DNA of 64,000 nucleotides from Pacificoceanicola sp049341065 (GCF_049341065.1 NZ_JBMPIX010000005.1:186001-250000); one strand, 5' to 3'; counted from the first letter of the stretch, positions 40,514-50,560 are shown. A program made the numbers and translations. The notes: generated by a model not told the origin, from the letters alone.

Positions 40514-41950
40514 TCATGTCGGGAAGTCGGCCAGGCCGATACGGGCCGCCTCTCGTTGGTTGTTGGCGGGGCGAATGAAACGCACCAGCGGGCCAAGCGC
40601 CGCGAGGGTGAGAAACAGCAGCCCGATCTCGATGTGATAGACAAAGGAATAGCCGGTCGCAGGGGTGTTCAGCGCCTCGCCCAAGCGCCCAGAGGTCGCC
40701 ATCGCGCCAATCCAGTCGCGCAGACCGCCGCCGAGAGCGATGGCCAGGCCCGCGCCGGTCGCCTGCGCTGCGCCCCATGCGCCAAGCGCAAGGCCGTGAC
40801 CTGCCAACCCCTTGACCGGCATGGTCATCGCCGCCGTCAACGTCGACACCGCGAACAGCCCGCCGCCAAACCCGATCAGGGTAGCACCGGCAAAGAACAT
40901 CAGCGGCGACCCCATGGGCGCGGAAAAGACCACGACGGAAAAGGCCAGAATGCCGGACAGCAGCCCCATGGCTGCCAGCCGCATCGCATTGCTGCCCTTG
41001 GCCAGCATCCGCCCGGCCAGAGCAAAACCCGCCAGCGCGCCGACCGCCCAAACCGCCGTCAGAAGCGTGGTCGCAGAAACCGACAGCCCAAGGATTTCGC
41101 CGCCGTAGGGCTCCAGAAGCACGTCCTGCATGTTGAAACCGACGGTGCCGATAAAAACCACCGCCAGAAGCCGCCCGGCCTGACCGCCCGCGATCAGATC
41201 GTTCCACGCGTCGCGGAACCGGGGCCGAGGCGCGGCGCGTTCCTCGGCGCTCATCGGGCGAACTTTTTCCTGCTTCCACAGGGCGATCATGTTCAGCACA
41301 ATGCCGACGACAGCGGCCCCCTGCACCACGCGCACCAGTCGCAGCGGCGTGAAGTCACGCAACAGCCAGCCGATCACGATCGAGGACAGCCCCATGCCCA
41401 CCAGAAACATCACGTAAAGCAGCGCCACGACGCGCGGCCGCGTTTCATCGTTTGCGCGATCAGTCGCCAAAGCGAGACCGGCGGTCTGTGTCATATGCAG
41501 CCCGAGTCCCGTCATCAAGAAGGCCAGCGCGGCCAGCACCTCTCCGGCAAACGGGACATGGTGGACAGTATCGCCCGACAGCACCAAAAGCGCGAAGGGC
41601 ATGACCGCGAGCCCGCCCATCTGCCAAAGCGACCCAAACCACAGATAAGGAATGCGCTTCCAGCCAATGGCGCTGCGGTGCGTGTCCGAGCGGAAGCCGA
41701 GCAAGGTGCGGAACGGCGCGATCAGAACCGGTAGCGCGATCATCACCGCGACGATGGTCGCGGCGACAGACAGTTCGACGATCATCACGCGGTTCAGCGT
41801 ACCTAGCAGCATGACAGAGGCCATGCCCACCGAAACCTGAAACAACGACAGCCGCAAAAGCTGGCCCATGGGCAAGCCTTCGCTGGCCGCATCGGCAAAG
41901 GGCAAAAGCCGCGTTGTCAAAAGCTTGAGGTGGGCGGGGCGCAGGATCAT
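40514..41950 (-). CDS. lhaA: LhaA, LH1 assembly protein (PucC/BCD-family)
   Basis: A 478-aa major-facilitator-like membrane protein with about 12 helices, of the PucC/LhaA/BCD family that helps insert LH1. Family motifs: LRLSLFQVSVGMASVMLLGTLNRVMIVEL, FRSDTHRSAIGWKRIPYLW and NMQDVLLEPYGGEILGLSV. ATG 41950 overlaps the bchM stop (ATGA); the open frame to 42121 is rejected. Confidence 0.94.
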   Translation of the reverse strand: MILRPAHLKLLTTRLLPFADAASEGLPMGQLLRLSLFQVSVGMASVMLLGTLNRVMIVELSVAATIVAVMIALPVLIAPFRTLLGFRSDTHRSAIGWKRIPYLWFGSLWQMGGLAVMPFALLVLSGDTVHHVPFAGEVLAALAFLMTGLGLHMTQTAGLALATDRANDETRPRVVALLYVMFLVGMGLSSIVIGWLLRDFTPLRLVRVVQGAAVVGIVLNMIALWKQEKVRPMSAEERAAPRPRFRDAWNDLIAGGQAGRLLAVVFIGTVGFNMQDVLLEPYGGEILGLSVSATTLLTAVWAVGALAGFALAGRMLAKGSNAMRLAAMGLLSGILAFSVVVFSAPMGSPLMFFAGATLIGFGGGLFAVSTLTAAMTMPVKGLAGHGLALGAWGAAQATGAGLAIALGGGLRDWIGAMATSGRLGEALNTPATGYSFVYHIEIGLLFLTLAALGPLVRFIRPANNQREAARIGLADFPT

Positions 41951-42627
41951 GCGGCAAGCTCCATCGCCTGAGAAATGTAAAACCCGACGCTGACCCGGTT
42001 CAGCGGGGCCAGTTGGCCTGGGGCATCGGCCTTCAGGTGAGCCTGGCCAAGCGCGTCCGGGGCATGGGGAACCATGGTCGGGGAACGGTCTGAACGGGGG
42101 AACAACTGTCCCATGCGCCACATCGCCATCAAAAGCGGCGTGCGCGGCGCAACAGTAAAGACCACCTTGCCAGAGGTACGGCGTCCAAGACCGTCAAGCG
42201 CCCGGATCAGATCATTTTGCGCATAGTAGATCAGGCTGTCCATCGCGACGACATGATCGAACTGGCCCAGATCATCAGACAGCATATCGGCGGACAGAAA
42301 CCGGACGCGCCCGTGCAAATCCAGCGGCAACCGATTTTGCGCGATTTCGATCAGGGACGGAGAGATATCCACCGCCAAAACCTGCGCTCCGCGCGCGGCC
42401 AACGCCTCGGTCATCTGACCCGCGCCGCAACCGGCATCCAGCACTCGCGCGCCACTCAGATCCTTGGGCAGACGGGACAACATATGTGCGCGCATCTCGT
42501 CACGCCCACGCCGCACGGTTTCGCGAATCCGGCTGACCGGAGCGTCGCTGGTCAGGCGCTCCCAAGTGCGGGTCGCGGTCTTGTCGAAATAGGTTTCGAC
42601 CCGGCTTCGTGTTTGTTCATAGCTCAT
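41947..42627 (-). CDS. bchM: Mg-protoporphyrin IX methyltransferase
   Basis: A 226-aa SAM-dependent methyltransferase esterifying the 13-propionate of Mg-protoporphyrin IX, supplying the AcsF substrate. SAM motif VLDAGCGAGQMTEALAARG; further VAMDSLIYYAQNDL and FTVAPRTPLLMAMWRMGQLFPRSDRSP. ATG 42627 shares its A with the bchL stop (TGATG); a TTG at 42630 adds one codon. Confidence 0.95.
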   Translation of the reverse strand: MSYEQTRSRVETYFDKTATRTWERLTSDAPVSRIRETVRRGRDEMRAHMLSRLPKDLSGARVLDAGCGAGQMTEALAARGAQVLAVDISPSLIEIAQNRLPLDLHGRVRFLSADMLSDDLGQFDHVVAMDSLIYYAQNDLIRALDGLGRRTSGKVVFTVAPRTPLLMAMWRMGQLFPRSDRSPTMVPHAPDALGQAHLKADAPGQLAPLNRVSVGFYISQAMELAA

Positions 42628-43523
42628 CAATCGAACCCCAAAAGCTCAAAGATGTCGCGATCTTCCATCGGCGCGGGCGCCAGCGGATCGGTTCCCCGCC
42701 ACAGCGTTTCGGCCAGCCGGATGTATTCGGCACGGCAGGCGACGATGTCTTCATCGTCGTCCATTTCGAACAACGTCTTTTTCTTCAGGCGCGAGCGGCG
42801 GATCGCATCGACGTCGGGCATATGGGCGATGCGGTTGAAGCCGACCTTTTCGCAATAGCGGTCAACCTCGTTCGTCTCGCGTGAACGGTTGGCGATACAG
42901 CCAGCCAAACGCACCTTGTAATTGGCGGATTTGGCCTGAACGGCGGCGATGATACGGTTCATCGCATAAATGCTGTCGAAATCATTGGCGGTGACGATCA
43001 CCGCGCGGTCGGCATGCTGCAAGGGCGCGGCAAACCCGCCGCAGACCACATCGCCAAGCACGTCGAAGATCACCACGTCGGTGTCTTCCAACATGTGGTG
43101 CTGCTTGAGCAGTTTGACGGTCTGCCCAACGACATAACCGCCGCAACCAGTGCCGGCGGGCGGACCACCAGCCTCGACGCATTTCACACCGCCCCAGCCC
43201 GTGGTCACAAAGTCTTCGGGGCGCAGCTCTTCGGGGTGGAAGTCCACCTCCTTGAGGATGTCGATCACCGTCGGTTGCAGGCGGCCGGTCAGGGTAAAGG
43301 TGCTGTCATGCTTGGGATCGCAGCCAATCTGCAAAACCCGTTTGCCCATCTTGGCAAAGGCTGCGGAGAGGTTGGAACTGGTGGTGGATTTCCCGATCCC
43401 GCCCTTGCCGTATACGGAAAAGACCTTGGCCCCTTCGATCTTGGCGGTGGGGTCCTGATGGACCTGCACCGATCCTTCGCCGTCCTGCCCCCGAAGCTGG
43501 GGGATGTCGTCGCGCGGGCTCAT
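42627..43523 (-). CDS. bchL: Dark-operative protochlorophyllide reductase iron protein (subunit L)
   Basis: A 298-aa NifH-like ATPase that reduces BchN-BchB. P-loop VYGKGGIGKSTTSSNLS, then LQIGCDPKHDSTFTLTG; [4Fe-4S] cysteines in PAGTGCGGYV and LGDVVCGGFA. ATG 43523 has GGAGG upstream; an extension to 43595 is unconserved. Between it and bchH is a 109-nt gap (43524-43632) in which no promoter or operator box was recognised. Confidence 0.95.
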   Translation of the reverse strand: MSPRDDIPQLRGQDGEGSVQVHQDPTAKIEGAKVFSVYGKGGIGKSTTSSNLSAAFAKMGKRVLQIGCDPKHDSTFTLTGRLQPTVIDILKEVDFHPEELRPEDFVTTGWGGVKCVEAGGPPAGTGCGGYVVGQTVKLLKQHHMLEDTDVVIFDVLGDVVCGGFAAPLQHADRAVIVTANDFDSIYAMNRIIAAVQAKSANYKVRLAGCIANRSRETNEVDRYCEKVGFNRIAHMPDVDAIRRSRLKKKTLFEMDDDEDIVACRAEYIRLAETLWRGTDPLAPAPMEDRDIFELLGFD

Positions 43524-43632
43524 TTGGTCCTCCAATCGGCTTTCGCCGGAACTCTTGGTGTCGTTGGGTTGAAAATATTCCGAACCTCGGCGCAAGGCCC
43601 CGGTCCGAAGAGGTCATATGCACAGCGTCCCA

Positions 43633-46600
43633 TCATTCCGCTGCCACCCCTTCAAGTCTGTCTTCCAAGGCATCCGCCGCATCGCGCAACGCCGCCAGTG
43701 TTTCTTCGTTTGTCTGCCAATAGGCGCGGTCATGCGCTTCAAGCAGCCGGTTCGCCATCCGCGAAGAGGCCGCCGGGTTCAGCTCTGCGATCCGCTGGCG
43801 CATGGCCTCGTCCAGCACAAAGGTCTCGGACATGCGCTGATAGACCCAAGGCTCGACCTGCCCGGTGGTGGCGGACCACCCCATGGTGTTGGTCAGCGCG
43901 CTTTCGATCTGGCGCACGCCCTCGGCACCATGCTTGAGCAGCGCTTCGTGGAATTTCGGGTTCAGCGTGCGCGACCGGGTTTCCAGCGCAACCTGATCGG
44001 ACAGAGTACGCACCTTACCGGTGCCGCGCGTGGTGTCCGAGATATAGACTGCCGCATCCTCGCCACCGCGGGCGCGTTTGACGGCGCGGGATATCCCGCC
44101 AAGCGTGTCGAAATAGTGATCCACCGTGGTCACGCCCAACTCGACCGATTCAAGGTTCTGATAGGCCAGATCGACGGTCTTGAGCGCGCGTTGCAGCAAG
44201 GCCGGGGTTTTCTGCGCCTTGCCATCGGTGCCATAGCCAAAGCTTTTGCGCGCCTCATAGGCATCGGCGAGCTCGTCTTCTTCACCAAATGCCGAGCTAT
44301 CCACCAGGTGGTTGACGTTCGAGCCATAGGCACCTTCGGCGTTGGAAAAGACCCTTAGCGCGGCCTCGGCCATGGTGCAGCCGGTGTCCTGAATGCAGGC
44401 AAGCGCGTGGGCGCGGATGAAGTTCTGCTCAAGCGGTTCGTCCGCCTCGGCAGCCTTGAGTGCCGCTGCGGCCAGCAGCCGGGTTTGCAGCGGCAGCAAA
44501 TCGCGGAAAATGCCCGAGAGCGTCATGATCACATCGATGCGCGGGCGGCCAAGCGCGGCTAGCGGGATCAGATCCGCACCGCAGAGCCTGCCAAAGCTGT
44601 CAAAGCGGGGTTTGGCCCCCATCAGCGCCAATGCTTGCGCAAGCGGCTCGCCATCCGATTTGATGTTGTCCGATCCCCAGAGAACGACGGCCACAGAGCG
44701 CGGGATGCTCTGATGCGTGTCCAGCAAGAGCTGCGCCTGTTTCGCGCCTTCGCGGCAGGCAAATTCGCTGGGCATCGCAAAGGGATCAAAGGCGTGGATA
44801 TTGCGCCCCGTCGGTAGCACACTGGGCGATCGGATCAGATCGCCGCCGGCCACCGGCGGGGTAAACCGCCCGTCAAGTGCATTCAAAAGCGCGGGCAATT
44901 CACTCTCGCGTTGCAGCAGCGCGTCGATCCGGGCCCGATCCGTGCCCTCAGGCAGCAGCGACAGATAGGCCTGCCGGGCATCTTCGGACAGGGGGCGCCC
45001 AACCACATGCAGGCCTTCGGGGATCAGCGCATGTTCGGTTTCCAGAAGCCGCAGCCACAGCGCTTCGGGGACTGCCCCGTTCATGTCCACCGCGTCAGCC
45101 TGTTCGGCGATCAAAAGCGCCAGATCCGCACGCTCGGTGGCATCCGGGGCGCTCTTGCGCCAGCGTCCAAGGCTGTCCTTCAGCTCGGCCAAACCCTTGT
45201 AAAGCCCGGCCGAGGCCAAGGGCGGCGTCAGATGGGTGATGGTCACGGCACCGGAGCGGCGCTTGGCCAGGGTCGCTTCGGAGGGATTGTTCGAGGCGTA
45301 GAGATAGACATTCGGCATGTCGCCGATCAGCCGGTCCGGCCAGCAATCCGACCCCGGCCCGGCCTGTTTGCCGGGCATGAACTCCAGCGCGCCATGCATG
45401 CCGAAATGCAGCAGAACATCGGCTTGAAAGCTGTTCTTGAGCCAGAGGTAGAATTGCGTGAACGCATGGGTCGGGGCAAAGCCGCCCTCGAACAGCAGGC
45501 GCATCGGATCGCCCTCATAGCCGAACGTGGGCTGCAGCCCGACAAACACCTTGCCGAATTGCGCGCCAAGGATGAACACGCCACGCCCGTCGCTCTGGAT
45601 CTTGCCCGGGGCCGCGCCCCATTGTGCTTCGATCTCACTCAGCCACGGGGTTCCGGTGACAATCTGATCGGCGCTGACGTGGGCGGCGACATTTGCCTCC
45701 TGGCCATACTGCCGGGCGCTGCCTTCCAGAACGGTGGCGCGCAGGGCCTCGACACTGGTGGGCGGGGTCAGGTCATAACCGCGCGCGGCCAGCGCGTGCA
45801 GCGTGTTGAACAGCGATTGAAAGACGTCGAGATAGGCCGCCGTGCCCGCCGCGCCCGCGTTGGGCGGGAAGCCGAACAGCACGATGCCCAGCTTGCGGTC
45901 ATGGACCTGCGAGCGGCGCAGCGCTGCAAGGCGCTCCAACCGGAACGCCAGCTTCTCGATGCGTTCGGGGCAGGGGGCCATGGCCTTGACGGTGGAGACA
46001 GCAGCACAGCCATGCGCACAGCCGTGGCAGCCGTCTTCGCCGTGGCGTCCCGCAAAGACCGTCGGGTTGGTCGCACCGTCCAGTTCCGGCAGCGCGATCA
46101 ACATGGTTGTCTCGATCGGACCAAGGCCCTGCGCCGAGGCCGCCCATTGGCCGAGCGTCTGAAACTCCAGCGGATGCGCCGCAACATAGGGTACGTCGAG
46201 GGCCTGTAGCCATTCGATGGCAGACGCGTTGTCATTGTAGGCGGGGCCGCCCACCAGCGAAAACCCGGTGAGAGAGAGCAGCGCGTCGATCTTCGCGCCC
46301 TCGGGGCCGTGGAAAAATCCGTTGATTGCGGGGCGCGCATCGAGACCACCGGCAAAGGCGGGCAACACATGCAGCCCGCGCGCCTCAAGCGCCCGGATCA
46401 CCGCGTCGTAATGCGCCGTATCGCCCGACAGTACATAGCTTCGCATCATCAGGAGACCAACGGTGGCCTTGGCCCCAACGGGCTTGGGCAGATCAGCGAC
46501 GTTGGTGGTGATGCGGGACGGCAAGTCTGGGTGATACAGCCCGGTATCCGGGTATTCCAAAGGCGCGGGGGCCGTGGCGCCGCGCCATGCTTCATGGCGG

Positions 46601-47208
46601 CAATAGCGCGAGATTAAGAAACGAACCAAAGCCTCGATATTATCGTCCGAAGCGCCGAGCCAGTATTGCATCGTCAGGAACCACGCACGCAGGTCCTGCG
46701 CCTTGCCGGGGATCAGCCGAAGGATGCGGGGCAGACGCCGCAGCATCCGCATTTTCTTGGCGCCGTCCTGTGCGCCGGTCTTGCCGGTTCCGCCACCGCC
46801 GCGCAGTTTCTTCATCAGCTTTGACAGACGGGAGTCGGGCGCGAGCATGTCCAGCGTACCCATGCGCGTCAGCTTGACGATCTGCGTATCGGCAATGATC
46901 CCGGCCATGGCATCACAGCTTTCGCGGCGGGCTTTTAGATCGGGAAGGATGGCGTTGATATGCTCTTCGAGAAACAGGAGCGTCGTTAGAATGATGTCGC
47001 CAGTTGCGATATCCGCCTTGGCCCGGGCCAACGCCTCAGGGCTCTCGCCCCATTCGGCGGCGGCGTGGACGCGGATGCTCAGGCCGGGAAAGTCGGGCAA
47101 AAGACGCTCGGCGGCGCGCATGCAGGGGCCAGCGGCGTGGGAATCCAGCGTCAGGATCACCACGCGATAGCTTGGGCTTGCAGCCGCTATGAAAGCGTCA
47201 TCGCGCAT
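43633..47208 (-). CDS. bchH: Magnesium chelatase subunit H
   Basis: A 1191-aa porphyrin-binding subunit of Mg-chelatase, homologous to CobN. Family blocks: YRVVILTLDSHAAGPC at the N-terminus, QFYLWLKNSFQADVLLHFGMHGALEFMPGKQ, YLYASNNPSEATLAKRRSGA, GSDNIKSDGEPLAQALALMG, GAYGSNVNHLVDSS and a C-terminal NTMGWSATTG. Length is typical. ATG 47208 overlaps the 3' end of bchB by 11 nt. Confidence 0.96.
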   Translation of the reverse strand: MRDDAFIAAASPSYRVVILTLDSHAAGPCMRAAERLLPDFPGLSIRVHAAAEWGESPEALARAKADIATGDIILTTLLFLEEHINAILPDLKARRESCDAMAGIIADTQIVKLTRMGTLDMLAPDSRLSKLMKKLRGGGGTGKTGAQDGAKKMRMLRRLPRILRLIPGKAQDLRAWFLTMQYWLGASDDNIEALVRFLISRYCRHEAWRGATAPAPLEYPDTGLYHPDLPSRITTNVADLPKPVGAKATVGLLMMRSYVLSGDTAHYDAVIRALEARGLHVLPAFAGGLDARPAINGFFHGPEGAKIDALLSLTGFSLVGGPAYNDNASAIEWLQALDVPYVAAHPLEFQTLGQWAASAQGLGPIETTMLIALPELDGATNPTVFAGRHGEDGCHGCAHGCAAVSTVKAMAPCPERIEKLAFRLERLAALRRSQVHDRKLGIVLFGFPPNAGAAGTAAYLDVFQSLFNTLHALAARGYDLTPPTSVEALRATVLEGSARQYGQEANVAAHVSADQIVTGTPWLSEIEAQWGAAPGKIQSDGRGVFILGAQFGKVFVGLQPTFGYEGDPMRLLFEGGFAPTHAFTQFYLWLKNSFQADVLLHFGMHGALEFMPGKQAGPGSDCWPDRLIGDMPNVYLYASNNPSEATLAKRRSGAVTITHLTPPLASAGLYKGLAELKDSLGRWRKSAPDATERADLALLIAEQADAVDMNGAVPEALWLRLLETEHALIPEGLHVVGRPLSEDARQAYLSLLPEGTDRARIDALLQRESELPALLNALDGRFTPPVAGGDLIRSPSVLPTGRNIHAFDPFAMPSEFACREGAKQAQLLLDTHQSIPRSVAVVLWGSDNIKSDGEPLAQALALMGAKPRFDSFGRLCGADLIPLAALGRPRIDVIMTLSGIFRDLLPLQTRLLAAAALKAAEADEPLEQNFIRAHALACIQDTGCTMAEAALRVFSNAEGAYGSNVNHLVDSSAFGEEDELADAYEARKSFGYGTDGKAQKTPALLQRALKTVDLAYQNLESVELGVTTVDHYFDTLGGISRAVKRARGGEDAAVYISDTTRGTGKVRTLSDQVALETRSRTLNPKFHEALLKHGAEGVRQIESALTNTMGWSATTGQVEPWVYQRMSETFVLDEAMRQRIAELNPAASSRMANRLLEAHDRAYWQTNEETLAALRDAADALEDRLEGVAAE

Positions 47209-48718
47209 AATGGGCCTTTGCCTCGTAGAGGGTTTCGATCCCGATCTGGTTCAGCCCCTTCTGGGCCGCGAAGGTTTCGGTGTTGCGCCGCGCCTTGCCG
47301 CGCACGAAGAAGGGGACTTTCTTCAATTCGCGCTCGGCATCGTCGAGCCAGATGATCTCGGCGCTTTGCGGCTGGGCCGGCGCCGGGGCTTCGGTCGGGG
47401 CAGGGGCGGCCTTGCCGCCGTGATGGCTTGCCCCGGCGGCATCGTGAAACTCGAAATCGTCGCGGAACATGGTCAGAAGATGCTCTTCGAGACCCATGAC
47501 CAGCGGATGCACCCAGGCGTCGAAGATCACGTTCGCGCCTTCGATGCCCATCTGCGGGGAATAGCGCGCCGGGAAGTCCTGAACATGCACCGGAGCGGAG
47601 ATCACCGCGCAGGGAATGCCAAGACGTTTGCCGATATGGCGCTCCATCTGAGTGCCGAGGATCATCTCGGGAGCCAGCTCTTCGATGCGGGCCTCGACAT
47701 CGAGATAATCGTCGGAGATCAGCGCCTCGACGCCGTATTCCTTGGCAAGGGTGCGGATCATGCGGGCCTGTTCGCGGTTGTAACAGCCAAGGCCGGCAAC
47801 CTCGAAACCCATCTCATCGCGGGCAATGCGGGCGGCTGTTGCCACATGCGTGCCATCGCCAAAGATAAAGACGCGCTTTCCGGTCAGATAGGTGCTGTCG
47901 ACGCTGGCCGAATACCACGGCAGGCGCAGGCGGTCGGTGTCCAGATGCGGCGCGCAGCCGGTCAACGCGGCGACTTCGGCGATGAAGTCGCGGGTTGCGC
48001 CGACGCCGATGGGCACGACCTTGGTGTAGGGCAGGTTCAGTTCCCGCTCCATCCAGCGGCAGGCAGCCTCTCCGGTTTCGGGGTACATCAGAACGTTGAA
48101 ATGCGCAGCGCCCAGCCGGGTGATATCTTCGGGCGTGGCCCCAAAGGGGGCGCAGACGTTCACGCTGATCCCCATATCGCCGAGCAACGCCGTCAGTTCA
48201 GTGATATCGTCGCGATGCCGGAATCCCAGCGCGGTTGCCCCGATCAGATTGCAGGTGATCTGCGCGGTGCGGTCCATCGGCTTGGCCAGGGTGCGTACAA
48301 TCTGAAACAGAGTCTCATCCGCGCCGAAGTTTTCCTTGCGCTGATAGCTGGGCAGGTCCAGCGCTATGACGGGGCAGGGCAGGCCCATGGTTTCGGCCAT
48401 GCCGCCGGGATCGTCCTGAATCAACTCGGCGGTGCAAGAGGCGCCGACGATCATCGCTTGCGGCTGAAACCGGTCATAGGCGGCCTGGCAGGCGGTCTTG
48501 AACAGCATGGCGGTGTCAGAGCCAAGATCGCGCGCCTGAAAGGTTGTGTAAGTGACGGGCGGGCGATGATTGCGCCGCTCGATCATTGTGAACAGCAGGT
48601 CGGCATAGGTGTCGCCCTGCGGCGCGTGCAAGACATAGTGCAGCCCCTTCATCGCGGTGGCGACGCGCAGGGCACCGACATGCGGCGGGCCTTCGTATGT
48701 CCAGACCGACAGCTTCAT
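47198..48718 (-). CDS. bchB: Dark-operative protochlorophyllide reductase subunit B
   Basis: A 506-aa catalytic subunit which with BchN reduces the C17-C18 double bond of protochlorophyllide independently of light and is oxygen sensitive. Asp36 (in APQGDTYADLL), the unusual [4Fe-4S] ligand contributed by BchB, is conserved. Other blocks: IVGASCTAELIQDDPGGMA and a C-terminal DUF3660-like domain after the linker (EIIWLDDAERELKKVPFFVRGKARR region). The linker at about 425-450 is Ala/Pro-rich. ATG 48718 overlaps the bchN stop. Confidence 0.95.
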   Translation of the reverse strand: MKLSVWTYEGPPHVGALRVATAMKGLHYVLHAPQGDTYADLLFTMIERRNHRPPVTYTTFQARDLGSDTAMLFKTACQAAYDRFQPQAMIVGASCTAELIQDDPGGMAETMGLPCPVIALDLPSYQRKENFGADETLFQIVRTLAKPMDRTAQITCNLIGATALGFRHRDDITELTALLGDMGISVNVCAPFGATPEDITRLGAAHFNVLMYPETGEAACRWMERELNLPYTKVVPIGVGATRDFIAEVAALTGCAPHLDTDRLRLPWYSASVDSTYLTGKRVFIFGDGTHVATAARIARDEMGFEVAGLGCYNREQARMIRTLAKEYGVEALISDDYLDVEARIEELAPEMILGTQMERHIGKRLGIPCAVISAPVHVQDFPARYSPQMGIEGANVIFDAWVHPLVMGLEEHLLTMFRDDFEFHDAAGASHHGGKAAPAPTEAPAPAQPQSAEIIWLDDAERELKKVPFFVRGKARRNTETFAAQKGLNQIGIETLYEAKAHYAR

Positions 48719-50001
48719 TCCGCAGCCTCCACCCGAAGCGCCGCGCGGCGGTGCAGCGGGCGCGAGAACAGCCCGGCCAGATCGCCCGCCTGTTCGTAGA
48801 AATGCACCGGGGTAAAGACCAGCTCAATGGCCCACTTGGTGGTCAGGCCCTCGGCTTCGAGAGGATTGGCAAGGCCAAGCCCGCAAACCGTCAGATCGGG
48901 CCGGGCGGCGCGGCAACGATCCAGTTGCAGTTCAACGTCCTGCCCTTCGGCAATGGTCGGGCCTTGGCCCAGCAGGTCCATATCAGGACCGACAAGGGCC
49001 TTGTGAATGTAGGGCGCGCCAACCTCGATGGCCTGCATCCCGCATTCCCGGGTCAGAAACCGCGCCAACGGAATCTCAAGCTGGCTGTCGGGGAAGAAGA
49101 AGATCGACTTGCCCGACAGCCTTTCGGCCGCCTGTGCCACGGCCTTTTTGGCGCGGGCGCGGGGCGCGGTGGTCACGGCGTCGAAACGCGCCTGATCAAC
49201 GCCGAACTCCCGCGCCACAGCTAAAAGCCACGCGGTGGTGCCCTCTTCGCCAAACGGGAATGGCGCGGGAATGTGCCGCGCCCCGCGCCGTTCTAGGGCG
49301 GCATGGGTGCCCCCCAGGAACGGCTGTGTGAGGGCAAAGACCGTGTTCGGCCCGATGCCAAGGCCGCTGTCGGCATGGCGGGCGGGCAAAACGGCGATGT
49401 CTTCGATCCCCAGCTTCTCAAGAAGGTCCAGCGCCTGGTCCTCGACCACGTCGGGCAGAGCGCCAACCAGGACGAGCTGCCGCTTGTCGGTTTCCGGCAG
49501 GGCCGGGACCATGGCGGCAAGGCAGGCGTCTTCGCCTTCGGTAAATGTGGTTTCGATCCCCGAGCCGGAATAGTTCAACACCCGAACCTTGGGCGCGTGT
49601 TTGGCCGAGAGACGCTCGGCTGCGCGAGCCAGATCCAGCTTGATCACTTCGGACGGGCAGCTGCCCACTAGGAACAACTGGCGGATGTCACTGCGGCGCG
49701 ACAGCAGGCGGTCAACCTCGCGCTCCAGCTCGGCCTGAGCGTCGGCGAGGCCCGCCAGATCGGTTTCTTCGAGAATTGCCGTGCCGAATCGCGGTTCGGC
49801 GAAAATCATGACACCCGCGGCGCTTTGGAGGAGATGCGCACAGGTCCGGCTGCCCACAACCAGAAAAAAAGCATCCTGAATTTTTCTGTGCAGCCAAATG
49901 ATTCCTGTCAGCCCGCAAAAAACTTCGTGTTGGCCGCGCTGTTTGAGCACGGGAACATCCCGACATCCTGCAGTTTGCGGCGGGCGATCAAGGTGCGTCA
50001 T
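48715..50001 (-). CDS. bchN: Dark-operative protochlorophyllide reductase subunit N
   Basis: A 428-aa partner of BchB. The three cluster cysteines are in HEVFCGLTGI, VGSRTCAHLLQS and VGSCPSEVIKLDL. It shows family blocks NYSGSGIETTFTEGEDACLAA and FFPDSQLEIPLARFL. ATG 50001 overlaps the bchF stop (ATGA). Confidence 0.95.
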   Translation of the reverse strand: MTHLDRPPQTAGCRDVPVLKQRGQHEVFCGLTGIIWLHRKIQDAFFLVVGSRTCAHLLQSAAGVMIFAEPRFGTAILEETDLAGLADAQAELEREVDRLLSRRSDIRQLFLVGSCPSEVIKLDLARAAERLSAKHAPKVRVLNYSGSGIETTFTEGEDACLAAMVPALPETDKRQLVLVGALPDVVEDQALDLLEKLGIEDIAVLPARHADSGLGIGPNTVFALTQPFLGGTHAALERRGARHIPAPFPFGEEGTTAWLLAVAREFGVDQARFDAVTTAPRARAKKAVAQAAERLSGKSIFFFPDSQLEIPLARFLTRECGMQAIEVGAPYIHKALVGPDMDLLGQGPTIAEGQDVELQLDRCRAARPDLTVCGLGLANPLEAEGLTTKWAIELVFTPVHFYEQAGDLAGLFSRPLHRRAALRVEAAE

Positions 50002-50486
50002 GCGAGACCTCCCGCCTGCAACCGCGCGGCGCGCAGCTTCAGCAGAAATTGGCCTGCGTTGATGACATAAGCAGCATAAGCGGCCAGCGCCAAAACCATC
50101 AATGCATCGGGCGGCAGGCTATTGGTAACCAGCGCCCAGACATATGCCGTGTGCAAGGCGATCACGACAAAACTAAAGACGTCTTCCCAAAAGAACGCGG
50201 CGGCGAAAAGGTATTGGCCGAAAACAACTTTCTCCCAGATCGCACCGGTGATCATGATAAGGTAGAGACACCCTGTCTTGACCAGAATAGAGAGGGTCGC
50301 TGCTTCGTATCCGAGTCCGGTCAGCAAGAAGCGCAATACCAGCGCCAGCGAGACCAGAAAGACAAGGAATTGCAGCGGGGCAAGAAGGCCCTGCACCAGC
50401 GTCCAGATGCTGGCATCCCGGCGGGCGCGTTGCTCCTTGGTGTAGAGTAAAGTCGGGCCGGATTTTTGGTGTGTCTGTGACAGCAT
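49998..50486 (-). CDS. bchF: 3-vinyl bacteriochlorophyllide hydratase
   Basis: A 162-aa membrane-associated hydratase adding water to the 3-vinyl group. Hydrophobic segments lie at about 35-55 and 70-150; recognisable blocks are LYTKEQRARRDASIWTLVQGLLAPLQFLVF and GQYLFAAAFFWEDVFSFVVIALHTAY. AGGGG stands 5 nt before ATG 50486. It is the first gene of the 13-gene minus-strand operon that runs to hemA, controlled by two PpsR boxes. Confidence 0.94.
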   Translation of the reverse strand: MLSQTHQKSGPTLLYTKEQRARRDASIWTLVQGLLAPLQFLVFLVSLALVLRFLLTGLGYEAATLSILVKTGCLYLIMITGAIWEKVVFGQYLFAAAFFWEDVFSFVVIALHTAYVWALVTNSLPPDALMVLALAAYAAYVINAGQFLLKLRAARLQAGGLA

Positions 50487-50518
50487 CGTCCCCTACCTTC
50501 AGGGTAATTACACCACCG

Positions 50519-50548
50519 ATGCTACGTGGCGACTCGGCAAAGTGTCAA
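50519..50548 (-). promoter_or_regulatory. Predicted bchF promoter
   Basis: On the minus strand TTGACA (50548-50543) is followed after 18 bp by TAGCAT (50524-50519); transcription would start near 50512. The -35 is the inner end of a PpsR box, so repressor and RNA polymerase binding exclude each other. The whole 326-nt gap 50487-50812 holds only this promoter, three PpsR boxes and the ppaA leader. Confidence 0.6.
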
Positions 50549-50560
50549 TTAAAACTTACA
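50543..50560. promoter_or_regulatory. PpsR/CrtJ operator 1 of bchF
   Basis: TGTCAATTAAAACTTACA is a perfect TGT-N12-ACA box, nearly identical to the crtA/crtI box, overlapping the bchF -35. Confidence 0.9.

Noticed and set aside
39557..41734. 725-aa open frame on the plus strand opposite puhB-puhA-lhaA
   Set aside because: It lies antisense to three well-supported genes; its product is rich in Arg, Gln, His and Gly without motifs, as expected for the reverse frame of GC-rich coding DNA.
44911..46209. 432-aa plus-strand open frame opposite bchH
   Set aside because: Antisense shadow with Gln/Arg/Gly-rich composition inside a canonical BchH.
47189..48799. 536-aa open frame on the plus strand opposite bchB
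   Set aside because: Antisense shadow of bchB; no ribosome site, no family motifs, and bchB with Asp36 and overlaps to both neighbours is certain.
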